Source of the DNA: Dehalococcoidales bacterium
Lineage (GTDB): Bacteria; Chloroflexota; Dehalococcoidia; Dehalococcoidales; Fen-1064
NCBI GenBank assembly: GCA_028712845.1
Contig: JAQTPO010000001.1
Location: forward strand, 1 to 38,361
DNA length: 38,361 nucleotides
Reading direction: 5' to 3'
Shown here: positions 17,617 to 25,888 of the stretch, piece after piece
How the letters are laid out: each line of letters opens with the position of its first letter
How positions within the stretch are numbered: position 1 is the stretch's first letter
Notes under the pieces: generated by a model
Told to the model about the DNA's origin: nothing
Database searches by the model: none
Seen by the model: the letters and a program-made list of their open reading frames with translations, nothing else
Position numbers and translations under genes: made by a program

Positions 17617-18426
17617 ATGCCTACGGACTATAAAGAGATTATTTACTCGGTGGACAAACAAATAGCAACTATAACATTGAATCGTCCTGAAACATTGAAT
17701 GCGCTGACGTTAAGAACGCATCTTGAACTGTCTCAGGCAATTGAAGAAGCAAATAACGATGAAATGGTAAAAGTAATAGTAATTACCGGATCAGGAAGAG
17801 GATTTTGCTCCGGGGAAGACGTAAAGGATGTTTTTTTGAACCCTGACGCAGATTCATGGAAAGGAAGAGAGGTGAGGCTGAAACACTTGCAAGGAGAAAA
17901 CCTTATTAGTGGCGGTCATAGGCTTGTAGAGATTAACAAACCTTCTATAGCAGCCGTGAACGGCCCTGCTGTTGGCTACGGATGCGATCTAACCTTACTG
18001 TGCACTATGCGAATCGCATCTGACAGAGCAAAGTTTGGTGAAGTCTTCTTGAGAGTAGGACTAATTCCCGATGAAGCGTTAATACTGCTTCCAAGATTGG
18101 TAGGTTTATCTAAAGCCTATGAGATGATTTTGACTACTGATATCATAGATGCTCATGAAGCAGAAAAAATTGGTCTGGTAAATAAAGTCATTTCTCATGA
18201 CGAGCTGATGAGTGTAACTTTGGAATTAGCACAAAAAATTGCTACGAAACCGCCGATATCTGTCAAGCTTGCTATGGAGGGGATTCGAAGAGGGTTAAAT
18301 TGGCAAATGAGAGAATTTATGAATTATCATTCTCTGGCTTTTAGTTTTTGCACTGAAACTGAAGATCATCAAGAAGGGGCAAGAGCATTTATTGAGAAAA
18401 GACAGCCACGTTTTAAAGGAAAATAA
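17617..18426 (+). CDS. crotonase-family protein, PaaG-like isomerase rather than classical hydratase
   Basis: Enoyl-CoA hydratase/isomerase superfamily (269 aa) acting on a CoA thioester. Both oxyanion-hole regions are seen (GRGFCSGEDV near 60-69 and GPAVGYGCD near 117-124). The two glutamates of classical hydratase (E144/E164 of the rat enzyme) are replaced: Asp124 and Phe144. An Asp152 in VGLIPDEA matches the single acidic residue of PaaG and delta3-delta2 enoyl-CoA isomerases. Isomerisation of a double bond or of a cyclic intermediate is therefore more likely than hydration (inference). ATG start follows AAAGGAG. It is preceded by a 255-base gap, so it may have its own promoter. A paralogue follows at 18519. 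Confidence 0.85.
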   Translation: MPTDYKEIIYSVDKQIATITLNRPETLNALTLRTHLELSQAIEEANNDEMVKVIVITGSGRGFCSGEDVKDVFLNPDADSWKGREVRLKHLQGENLISGGHRLVEINKPSIAAVNGPAVGYGCDLTLLCTMRIASDRAKFGEVFLRVGLIPDEALILLPRLVGLSKAYEMILTTDIIDAHEAEKIGLVNKVISHDELMSVTLELAQKIATKPPISVKLAMEGIRRGLNWQMREFMNYHSLAFSFCTETEDHQEGARAFIEKRQPRFKGK

Positions 18427-18445
18427 TGGACTGGAATAAAAAGAA

Positions 18446-18516
18446 TTGATTAAGACAAGAATCACTGAATTATTTAGAATAAAACGTCCTATTATGCTAG
18501 CGGGGATGAATTGGAT
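18446..18516 (+). pseudogene. fragment of the 5' end of the downstream flavoprotein gene
   Basis: These 71 bases match 19445-19515, the first codons of the NMO-like gene, with about three differences, starting from the same TTG codon. The homology stops abruptly before 18519. It is a duplicated gene start stranded between the two crotonase genes. Confidence 0.85.
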
Positions 18517-18518
18517 AA

Positions 18519-19358
18519 GTGAAAGATATAGATTATAGATCTGGAAAGGATGTGATTGTGGAGGGAAGAGATAACATATTATATAAAAAAGAGGATGGGA
18601 TTGGCATAATAATTCTGAACCGTCCGGATAAATTAAATGCGTTGACGCGTGAAATGAATGTGGATCTAGGATTACTTACTGATGAAATTAAAAGAGATGA
18701 CCAGGTAAGAGCGGTTATCCTGACGGGTAACGGGCGTGCGTTCTGTGCCGGAACGGACATTTCAGATGATATCTCAGTACCACAAAATATAGAGGTAAAT
18801 CAAGTAATAAAACAGGTTTCTACTGAAGATCGTACTTCCATGTGGATTTTCACTAGTATTCCCAAGCCGACAATATGTGCTATCAATGGGGCCGCTGTTG
18901 GTCTTGGGGCTGGTTACCCTTTAATGTGTGATGTCCGAATCGCTAGTGAGGATGCGCGATTCGGACAGGTATTTGTTCTTAGGGGCTTAGTGCCGGATGT
19001 TGGGGCAGGCACATATCTTTTACCAAGAATCGTTGGGTTGTCCAAAGCATGCGAACTGGTTTTTTCCGGTGAAATAATCAATGCACAACAAATGCTAGAC
19101 ATTGGTCTTGTAAGTGAAGTCGTCCCGAGAGAAAATTTAATGCCAGCGGCAATAGAAATGGCGAAAAAATTATCTAGAGGCGCGCCGTTGGCGTTAAAAA
19201 TGGCGAAGCAACTGATGTATACAGGATTGGAACGCTCTATCTCTGATCATCAGGAGGCATCACGTTACTGTTTTGAACTCTGTCGGAAGACGGAAGATTA
19301 TCAAGAAGGCATCAAATCATTCCTTGAGAAGAGAGAGCCAAAGTGGATAGGCAGGTAA
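18519..19358 (+). CDS. second crotonase-family protein, PaaG-like
   Basis: CoA-thioester isomerase/hydratase superfamily member (up to 279 aa). Oxyanion-hole segments are GRAFCAGTDIS and GAAVGLGAG. The classical glutamates are replaced by Gly132 and Phe152, while Asp160 in RGLVPDVGAGTYLLPR matches the PaaG-type acidic residue. It therefore resembles the preceding paralogue in chemistry but differs widely in sequence. The start is uncertain: GTG 18519 abuts the duplicated fragment and has no good ribosome site, whereas GTG 18558 lies seven bases after GGAAAGGA and would give 266 aa with normal family length. The true start may be the latter. It lies 86 bases upstream of the NMO-like gene. Confidence 0.85.
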   Translation: MKDIDYRSGKDVIVEGRDNILYKKEDGIGIIILNRPDKLNALTREMNVDLGLLTDEIKRDDQVRAVILTGNGRAFCAGTDISDDISVPQNIEVNQVIKQVSTEDRTSMWIFTSIPKPTICAINGAAVGLGAGYPLMCDVRIASEDARFGQVFVLRGLVPDVGAGTYLLPRIVGLSKACELVFSGEIINAQQMLDIGLVSEVVPRENLMPAAIEMAKKLSRGAPLALKMAKQLMYTGLERSISDHQEASRYCFELCRKTEDYQEGIKSFLEKREPKWIGR

Positions 19359-19444
19359 TTCGAGCGGCTATCGGGTTTAATGAAACAGCAATTGGAGTAA
19401 AAACGACACATAAATTTTTACGAAAGAACGAATTGGGGTAAACA

Positions 19445-20506
19445 TTGATTAAGACAAGAATCACTGAACTATTTGGAATAAAACATCCTATTATGCTAGC
19501 GGGGATGAATTGGATTACAGAACCTAAAATTGTTGCTGCGGTCTGTAACGCTGGGGCGCTGGGTGTTTTTGCGATGGCGCATTGTTCTGTTGAGGAAGCC
19601 CGGAAAAGCATAAAAGAGATTAAAAGTCTTACAGACAAGCCATTTGGTGTAAATCAAATATTGAATGTTCCTCTTGCTAAGGAAAAGTTAGAGATTGCCA
19701 TGGAAGAAAATGTTCCCATTATCAACTATGCGCTGGGAAAGCCTTGGTTCATCGATCAGGTTCATAGTTATGGCGGAAAAGTGATTGGTACAATCGCCAC
19801 GGCTAAGCACGCGAGTAGGGCAGAGGAACTCGGAGTTGATGTTATTTCGATAACTGGACATGAAGCAGCCGCGCATGGTTTGAATGCTACATCACTTGTA
19901 TTAATACCTATTGTTACAAGTTGGTCAAAAATACCCCTCATTGCTGCCGGTGGTTTCTTCGACGGTCGAGGGCTTGCTGCCGCATTAATGCTGGGAGCAG
20001 ACGCCGTGTCAATGGGAACAAGGTTTGTGCTTAGCAAAGAAAGTATCGCGCACGAAAAATTGAAACAAGCGTGTCTTGATGCAACTGAAGAGGATACGCT
20101 GTACAGCGATGTTTTTGATGGATTACCCAGCAGAGTCCTTAAAAATAAAGCCGCTGAAAGTGCTATACGAAGCAGTCTGAATATTCCGGGATTGAGTGCA
20201 ATTTCGGGGGCCAGGAAAGTAAAGCATATGCTCAATTTATCTATGTGGGCGTTCCTTCGTAGTAGTGTCGAAATGATGATGAGTAAAGAGAAGCGCTCTC
20301 TTAGAGAACAAGCTCTCATGGCCAGTGCTACGGATCATTTTGAAAGGGCGATTTATCGAGGTGATGTGGAAGAAGGGTGGATATTAATTGGGCAGTGTTG
20401 TGGTGCCATTAAGAATATACTCAGTTGCCGGGAGATAATAGAAAATACAGTTGCACAGGCGGAAGAACTCTTGGCGAAAGCGGCTAGTGTCCTGTATCAT
20501 AAATAA
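19445..20506 (+). CDS. NAD(P)H-dependent flavin oxidoreductase, NMO/FabK-like, 3' end altered by IS630
   Basis: FMN-dependent TIM-barrel enzyme of the nitronate monooxygenase (2-nitropropane dioxygenase)/FabK group, 353 aa as read. Signatures: FGIKHPIMLAGMNWI at the start, SITGHEAAAHG (catalytic His region) and PLIAAGGFFDGRGLAAALMLGADAV (phosphate-binding). In a CoA cluster it may act as an enoyl reductase-like enzyme rather than on nitronates (inference). TTG 19445 follows GGGG at close spacing. The last five codons come from the inverted repeat of IS630: removing the IS restores an ending AASRYSIK in place of AASVLYHK, so the protein is nearly unchanged. A fragment of its start is duplicated at 18446. 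Confidence 0.85.
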   Translation: MIKTRITELFGIKHPIMLAGMNWITEPKIVAAVCNAGALGVFAMAHCSVEEARKSIKEIKSLTDKPFGVNQILNVPLAKEKLEIAMEENVPIINYALGKPWFIDQVHSYGGKVIGTIATAKHASRAEELGVDVISITGHEAAAHGLNATSLVLIPIVTSWSKIPLIAAGGFFDGRGLAAALMLGADAVSMGTRFVLSKESIAHEKLKQACLDATEEDTLYSDVFDGLPSRVLKNKAAESAIRSSLNIPGLSAISGARKVKHMLNLSMWAFLRSSVEMMMSKEKRSLREQALMASATDHFERAIYRGDVEEGWILIGQCCGAIKNILSCREIIENTVAQAEELLAKAASVLYHK

Positions 20507-21661
20507 GTTGAATAATATACCTGACCATGGTATCCCATGGTATCATGGGCTAACCCGATGGAAAGTAAGGAGGAAGCCCATGAAAACAGGTCGGACGAGG
20601 AGACAGATTGTGTTGTCTGCAGAGGAACGTGAGCAGTTGAACGCCATTGCGGCTTCCCGGTCTTTGCCGCATGGCTTGGTGCGTCGAGCGCACATCGTTC
20701 TGCTCTCGGCGGAGGGGAATACCATACCATCGCCGAAAGGGTCGGCATCAGTCGTCAGATGGTCTGAAAGTGGCATAATCGTTACCTTCAGTAAGGGTTA
20801 TCAGGTCTGCATGACGAATTACGCCCAGGTCGGCCAAGGTCGATTTCGGATGAAGAAGTCGCCATGATCGTGCGGAAAACCCTTGAGACCAAACCACAGG
20901 ACGGAACTCACTGGACCGTCCGGACAGTGGCCAAGGATGCTCAGTTGTCGCCGCCCACGATACATCGGATTTGGCAGGCTTTCGGACTTCAGCCCCATCG
21001 TCAACGTCACTTCAAATTGTCCACAGACCCCTTCTTTGTGGAAAAAGTGAGAGACATCGTGGGACTCTACCTGAAGCCTCCTGATGATGCTATGGTGCTG
21101 TGTGTCGATGAGAAAAGCCAGATACAAGCGCTTGACCGTACTCAGCCAATGCTGCCCATGGGACTGGGATACGTCGAAGGGGTGACCCATGATTACGTTC
21201 GTCACGGCACCACCACTCTATTCGCTGCATTGGATATCGCCACCGGTCAAGTACTCACCTGCTGTAAGAACCGCCACCGCCATCAGGAATATCTGCAGTT
21301 TCTTAAGCCGGTGGATGCCAGTGTGCCACCTGAACTAGGAATCCATCTGGTGGTCGATAATTACTCCACCCACAAGCACCCCAGGGTCAAGCGCTGGTTG
21401 GCCACCCATCCACGCTATCAGGTTCACTACACACCCACCTATGCTTCATGGCTGAATCAGGTGGAAATTTGGTTCAACATCATCACTCAGAGGGCAATTC
21501 GCCGCGGAACATTCAGAAGCGTGAAGACCCTCATCGCCAAGATTGAGCAGTTCGTTAGTCACTACAACCGCGCTTCGCACCCCTTTATCTGGACGGCTAC
21601 AGCGGATTCAATCATCCAAAAGGTTAAAAGACTTTGTCAACATATTTCCGAGACAGGACAC
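20487..21661 (+). mobile_element. IS630-family insertion sequence with inverted repeats and TA duplication
   Basis: The ends are GTGTCCTGT (20487-20495) and ACAGGACAC (21653-21661), a perfect nine-base inverted repeat. Each is flanked by TA (20485-20486 and 21662-21663), the target duplicated by IS630/Tc1-mariner elements. The 1175-base element carries one broken transposase. CCATGGTATC is repeated twice just inside the left end (20525-20544). It interrupts the 3' end of the NMO-like gene. Confidence 0.93.
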
Positions 21662-21664
21662 TAG
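20580..21664 (+). pseudogene. IS630-family transposase, inactivated by a frameshift and two stops
   Basis: DDE transposase of IS630. An ATG at 20580 behind AAGGAGGAAG opens an HTH domain. A five-base duplication (ACCAT twice, 20721-20730) shifts the frame; in the restored frame IAERVGISRQMV is followed by TGA (20765-20767) and then TAA (20792-20794). The frame is open again from there to 21664 with the catalytic residues in LCVDEKSQ (Asp), LVVDNYSTHK (Asp) and NQVEIWF (Glu). Internal re-initiation at ATG 20864 could yield only the catalytic half. The element is therefore non-autonomous. Confidence 0.93.
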
Positions 21665-21738
21665 TAGATATTCGATAAAATGAAGTGTGAAGGAGGTGAT
21701 AGTGACGGTTTCGAGGCAGTAGTTAACCGACACTTAAG

Positions 21739-21793
21739 GGCTTGCTCCAGGGCTGGTAAAGCAATAAAGTATCGATGAAAGAAGGAGCAAGCC
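21739..21793. repeat. 10-bp inverted repeat just before a decayed gene
   Basis: GGCTTGCTCC (21739-21748) and GGAGCAAGCC (21784-21793) are perfect complements 35 bases apart. An ATG follows immediately at 21794, opening a short frame (MIQQISDNFWQ) that runs out after about 50 codons. It may be the end of a lost mobile element; no family was recognised. Confidence 0.5.
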
Positions 21794-21866
21794 ATGATAC
21801 AGCAGATTTCGGACAATTTCTGGCAGGCTGAAGCTAGAACTAAAGAGACTATGCAGTTCATCGGAT

Positions 21867-22115
21867 ATCAAACGCCTCATACGCCGCAAGTTCCTGAAAA
21901 TGTGGATAGTCAATGCCAGCGAAGAAGCCGCAAAGATGGGTAATCCTATCGTCGATAACATCAATCTAATCGCAGCACTTGTTGGGTCCAGGACGCTTCC
22001 ATTGGACAGGACAGTTTTCGAGCCAGTGTTGTTAGAGAGGTTTCCTAAGGATTTTTCCGTAAATATGAAAGCCTTTGACAGAGGAGTGGAACTTATTTCT
22101 GCCCAAATATCATAG
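21867..22115 (+). pseudogene. remnant of a second iorB (C-terminal third)
   Basis: The translation from about 21867 (IKRLIRRKFLKMWIVNAS...) aligns with the last 80 or so residues of IorB: MWIVNASEEAAKMGNP matches KTWVVNATEEAANMGNP, and LLERFPKDFSVNMKAFDRG matches LERFNKAYEINMRAFNRG. The N-terminal two thirds, including the Gly-rich CoA-site signature, are missing, so no function is expected. The DNA differs clearly from the intact iorB, so this was an older paralogue, not a fresh copy. Confidence 0.85.
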
Positions 22116-22172
22116 ATTGGCTGATCAATAGTCGGAGCCGATTAAATTTATGTTGTTTAAAAAGAAGAGAGT

Positions 22173-22545
22173 ATGAACTTTTTTCAGAACTCACTAGACG
22201 GTAGAGTAGCTATTCTGACAGGGGGGAGTAGAGGTATCGGGAAAGCAATATCGCTTGCTTTTGCCAGGGCGGGTGCTGATATCGTTTTAGCCAGTCGTAA
22301 GTTACCTGATCTGGAGCAAACCGCTGCGGAGATCATGAAACCTGGCAGGCGTGCCCTAGCTATTGAGACTCACATTAGTCACGCAAGTGCAAGAAGCAGA
22401 CTCATTGAAGCAGCCACTAGCGAGTTCGGCAAGATAGATATATTGATAAATGATGCTGGGACAGGATTAGCCCCTTACTTCACCGATGGATTTGGAGGAG
22501 AAGGCTTGGGCGATGTAATCATGAAATGTTAACTTGAGACTTTTC
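22173..22545 (+). pseudogene. remnant of a second SDR gene, frameshifted and truncated
   Basis: The ATG at 22173 begins an SDR resembling the one at 16591: TGGSRGIGKAISLAFARAGAD, VLASRKLPDLEQ and a degraded NDAGTG in place of NNAGTG. After about residue 97 the frame is lost; reading other frames recovers MDLEEKAW and then DVIM and NVNLR, so at least three small insertions or deletions occurred. Homology ends near 22545. The catalytic Ser-Tyr-Lys part is absent. It follows the iorB remnant by 57 bases, the same order and spacing as the intact pair. Confidence 0.88.
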
Positions 22546-22632
22546 TTTCTAAGTATTTCATATGGTATTCAATCGTAAGTGTATTTCAAGAATTTTTTAT
22601 CGGCTGAAATTGGAACATAGGAAGGTTTTGCT

Positions 22633-23829
22633 ATGGAAAGCATCAAAGACAAGGTTGCCATCATCGGCATGGGATGTACCAAGTTTGGAGAGAACTGGGA
22701 AATGGGACCTTATGACTTGATGGTGGAAGCAGCTTATGAAGCTTATGAAGATGCTGGCATAGAGCCTAAAGATATTCAAGCTGCTTGGTATGGTACGTTT
22801 ATTTCGACCATGCCTGGTACGGGACAACCTTTGGCATGCGGCTTGAAGTTTCAGTTTATTCCTGTCACTCGTGTTGAAAATGCATGCGCAACCGGGTCAG
22901 ATGCGCTACGCAATGCGGCTTACGCCGTCGCTGCCGGTGCTTATGATATTGTTATGGCATTAGGTATGGAGAAGCTTAAGGACTCCGGTTACAGCGGTCT
23001 GCCGGATAGTGATATGGCGATGGGCACTCACGGTGCTCCGAACACCTTCCGAACCAGAAACTTCTCCTCTCCCGGCGGTTTCGCCCTGATGGCGACCAGC
23101 TACTTTCATAAGTATGGGCTAGGGCCTCAGGAAGGTAAGGAAATGCTGGGCCGGATTGTGGTAAAGAACCATCATAACGGCACGCTAGCGCCCAAAGCCC
23201 ACTACCAGAAAGAAGTAACTCTGGAGCAGGTACTCAACGCCCCCATCATCGCCTGGCCGCTGGGACTCTTCGATTGCTGCGGCGTGAGCGACGGCGCCGC
23301 CGCCGCCATTATCTGCCGCGCTGACATGGCCAAGAAGTTCCGCCCCGACCCGGTCTACATCAAGGCACTCCAAATTGCCGTCGGTCCTTTTGAAGGATTT
23401 ATGGATCCGAAATACGATTTATCTAATGTTCCCGAGACTTACGAAGCAGGCAAGAGGGCTTATGCCGAAGCCGGCATCAAGAACCCGCGCGAGGAGATCA
23501 GCACCGCCGAGGTGCATGATTGCTTCAGCATCACCGAAGCCGTCATCTATGAAGACCTGCAGTGGGCGAAACGCGGTACCGCCAAGCAGGAAATCGAAGC
23601 CGACAGCTTCTCTCTTACCGGCGACCTTCCCGTTAACACCGATGGCGGCTTGAAGTGCTTCGGACACCCGATTGGCGCCTCCGGTCTGCGCATGATGTAC
23701 GAAGAGTACAAGCAGTTGCAGGGCAAGGCGGGACCAAGACAGGTAAAGGACTGCAAATTCGGACTGACTCACAATCTGGGCGGCGTACCGGGCAGTGCCA
23801 CAGTGAGCGTACTCATAGTAGGACATTAA
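22633..23829 (+). CDS. thiolase-family protein, SCP-x type
   Basis: Acyl-CoA C-acyltransferase-like enzyme (398 aa) that would cleave or form a 3-oxoacyl-CoA. The nucleophile is Cys85 (VENACATGSDAL); His295 (EVHDCFSITE) and His345 (CFGHPIGASG) complete the site. The C-terminal CxG of classical thiolases is replaced by THNLGGVPGSA, as in SCP-x/archaeal-type thiolases, which often work with a separate DUF35 zinc-ribbon partner; none is adjacent here. The start ATG follows TAGGAAGG. Base composition changes within the gene: the first 400 bases are AT-rich and the remainder strongly GC-rich, suggesting a recombinant gene. Confidence 0.9.
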   Translation: MESIKDKVAIIGMGCTKFGENWEMGPYDLMVEAAYEAYEDAGIEPKDIQAAWYGTFISTMPGTGQPLACGLKFQFIPVTRVENACATGSDALRNAAYAVAAGAYDIVMALGMEKLKDSGYSGLPDSDMAMGTHGAPNTFRTRNFSSPGGFALMATSYFHKYGLGPQEGKEMLGRIVVKNHHNGTLAPKAHYQKEVTLEQVLNAPIIAWPLGLFDCCGVSDGAAAAIICRADMAKKFRPDPVYIKALQIAVGPFEGFMDPKYDLSNVPETYEAGKRAYAEAGIKNPREEISTAEVHDCFSITEAVIYEDLQWAKRGTAKQEIEADSFSLTGDLPVNTDGGLKCFGHPIGASGLRMMYEEYKQLQGKAGPRQVKDCKFGLTHNLGGVPGSATVSVLIVGH

Positions 23830-23952
23830 GAAGCTTGAATGCGTAGTTGCTACCAATGAGCTTATTAGTAATAAGGTATCAGAGTAGATCAAACACATGG
23901 TATCAGGCTTGATAATTATAGAGCATCTTTTAGAAAATAAGGAGGGACTTTT

Positions 23953-25500
23953 GTGATCAGGACTGTCGAGCAATATCTGGAAAGCCTGCGGGACGGCAGG
24001 GTACTTTATCACTTGGGAGAGAGGGTGAAAGATGCTACCCGACATCCGGTTCTCGCCCGCAACGTCTGGACCGGGGCAATCGACTGGGCGCTCCCCAATG
24101 ACCCTTCAATGCGCCACCTTTTTGTAACCAAGGACGCCGACGGCGAAGACATCAACTTCCTGTGGACGCAACCGAGGAACACCGAAGAACTGGTGCGTAA
24201 GCGCGAAGCTTATGTCGAAGGGGCGCGCTTCGGCGGCATGGGCTGCCACAGCATGGGCGTTGACGCCCTGGCTTCTTCCACGGTGGTCTCCAAGAGAATT
24301 GACGCCGCCATGGGCACCCACTACTCCGAGAATGTCGAAGCCTACCGCAAGCACCTCCAGAAGACCGATATCGGCATCACCGGCGCCCAGACCGATGTTA
24401 AGGGCGACCGCCACCTCCATGCCGCGGCTCAGGTCCAGCACAAAGATTTCTATGTCCGCGTCGTTGACCGCCAGAAGGACGGCATCATCGTCCGCGGCGC
24501 CAAGTATCACATCAGCTTCACACCGGCTTCCAACGAAGCCATCGTTCTCCCCTGCCGCGCTCACGGTGAAGAAGACAAGGACTATGCCGTCGTCTTCGCT
24601 ACTCCGCTCAACGCCAAGGGCATCACCCTGATTTCCGCCGAGCCGGAACTGCGCCAGCAGCGCACCGAAGAGACCGATTGGGACCATCCCTATGCCTCCA
24701 AGATGAACGAAGTCGGCGGCGGCGAGTGCATGATTGTCTTCGATGATGTTTTTGTACCGTGGGAAAAGGTGTTCATGTGCGGCGAGTGGCAGTTCTCCCG
24801 CGACATGGCACGCGCCTTTGGTACGTTCCATCGCCTGTTCGCCTGCAGCCGCATGTGCTCCGCCATGGAAAACATGACGGGCGTCGCGGCGCTGATGGCG
24901 GAATATAACGGTCTCGAAAGCTACCCCCACATCCGCGCCAAGCTGGCTTACCTGGCGCAGGTCACCGAGACCCTCAAGATTGTCAGCAAGGCTGCCTGTA
25001 TGTTCCCCCAGCCGGAGCCGGGCACCAACTGGGTCAATCCGGATCCCATGTACACCAACATCGCCAAGTACGTCTACGCCTCCAACTATCACGAGGTTTC
25101 CAAGGTAGTCCAGGATATCTCCGGCGGCATCGTCGCCGACCCGATTTCCTACCGCGACTGGGCGAACCCGGCGGAACGCCCTTACATTGAGAAATATCTC
25201 GGCGGCAAGGCGGGCATCCCCACCGAGCACCGCCTGCGCGCCATCAAACTGGTCACCGATATGACCGGCGGCAAGCATGTCAGCCATAACATCCATGCCG
25301 AAGGCTCCCTGGCGACCCAGGAAATGATGTTCTATGCCAGCGCCAACTGGGACTTCTACAAAGCTGCTGCCAAGAGACTGGCGAGCATTCCAGGCTGGGA
25401 GACCAATGCGGTCGTCAAAAAGCAGAAAGACTACGCAGACATCATCAAGGCGAAGATGCCGCCGCTGGATACTAATTATGTTTCTTACATTAAGAAATAA
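23953..25500 (+). CDS. 4-hydroxybutyryl-CoA dehydratase/HpaB-fold protein lacking canonical cluster cysteines
   Basis: Member of the flavoprotein family that includes 4-hydroxybutyryl-CoA dehydratase (AbfD) and 4-hydroxyphenylacetate 3-hydroxylase (515 aa). It contains GAQTDVKGDRHL, GIIVRGAKYH, MIVFDDVFVPWEKVF and a GGKHVSHNIHAEGS C-terminal block, all typical. Against AbfD as I remember it, the FeS/FAD site differs: the CxxxC pair aligns with Met96 and Ser100 (GMGCHSMGVDA, with a lone Cys98), His293 is kept (GTFHRLFAC), and the third Cys aligns with Arg300. Cys298 and Cys302 lie close by. A radical-type dehydratase with a normal cluster is therefore doubtful; an altered cluster or a flavin-only reaction is possible. 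GC-rich codons; GGAGG ribosome site; preceded by the thiolase. Confidence 0.85.
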   Translation: MIRTVEQYLESLRDGRVLYHLGERVKDATRHPVLARNVWTGAIDWALPNDPSMRHLFVTKDADGEDINFLWTQPRNTEELVRKREAYVEGARFGGMGCHSMGVDALASSTVVSKRIDAAMGTHYSENVEAYRKHLQKTDIGITGAQTDVKGDRHLHAAAQVQHKDFYVRVVDRQKDGIIVRGAKYHISFTPASNEAIVLPCRAHGEEDKDYAVVFATPLNAKGITLISAEPELRQQRTEETDWDHPYASKMNEVGGGECMIVFDDVFVPWEKVFMCGEWQFSRDMARAFGTFHRLFACSRMCSAMENMTGVAALMAEYNGLESYPHIRAKLAYLAQVTETLKIVSKAACMFPQPEPGTNWVNPDPMYTNIAKYVYASNYHEVSKVVQDISGGIVADPISYRDWANPAERPYIEKYLGGKAGIPTEHRLRAIKLVTDMTGGKHVSHNIHAEGSLATQEMMFYASANWDFYKAAAKRLASIPGWETNAVVKKQKDYADIIKAKMPPLDTNYVSYIKK

Positions 25501-25888
25501 AATAAGTCCAGAGACAACGTGAATTGAGGCAGGTTGGCGATCTTCGGAAAATATCACTGACCTAACGTGGATACGGCAAATCGCGGACTTGCCTTAATTA
25601 AGAACGACTTGAAGAAATACTTACCAACATGTTGGAGCGAGATTTCCGGGAAGTCAGGAGAAGAACCAGACCCATGGGCTTCTTCCCCCACGAACAGAGC
25701 GCCGAGAGAATCTTTTACGGAGTGACTAATGGCATTCATAAGAATGGGCGCCCCTGCGATTTCAGCAGAGACGTTGACATGACAGTTAATTGACGATAAT
25801 ATGAGGTGTATTACTTTGTCACTATCCTGTGTGGTAATTCGATGATCAAGGAAATAATCACTCATAATGATTATTGTGGAGAAGCATG
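25501..25888. other. intergenic region with an IS remnant and two-component leader
   Basis: Apart from the IS256-type remnant at 25602-25793 nothing coding is seen. The 90 bases before the response regulator are AT-rich and could hold its promoter; no consensus pair stands out. The minus-strand frame across 25554-25907 is antisense to the remnant and is not called. Confidence 0.5.
25602..25793 (+). pseudogene. C-terminal remnant of an IS256 (mutator)-family transposase
   Basis: A 63-codon frame preceded by a stop (TAA, 25599-25601) reads MLERDFREVRRRTRPMGFF near its start, then PHEQSAERIFYGVTNGI. This is the conserved C-terminal 'LER..REvRRRTr..G.FP...sa.R' block of IS256-family transposases. 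The catalytic domain is absent, so this is only a scar. Confidence 0.6.

Noticed and set aside
20451..20867. Start at 20451 for the IS630 transposase
   Set aside because: It would begin outside the element's left inverted repeat; ATG 20580 has a full ribosome site.
23419..24045. 208-codon minus-strand frame across the thiolase end
   Set aside because: Antisense to the thiolase and its successor, with no supporting start signal.
23953..25500. Aerobic 4-hydroxyphenylacetate 3-hydroxylase plus HpaI aldolase as a homoprotocatechuate pathway
   Set aside because: The ring-cleavage and intermediate genes of that pathway are absent and the setting is ferredoxin-linked and anaerobic.
24106..25557. 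483-codon minus-strand frame
   Set aside because: It is antisense to the well-supported dehydratase-fold gene and arises from its GC-rich codon use; no domain or ribosome site is seen.
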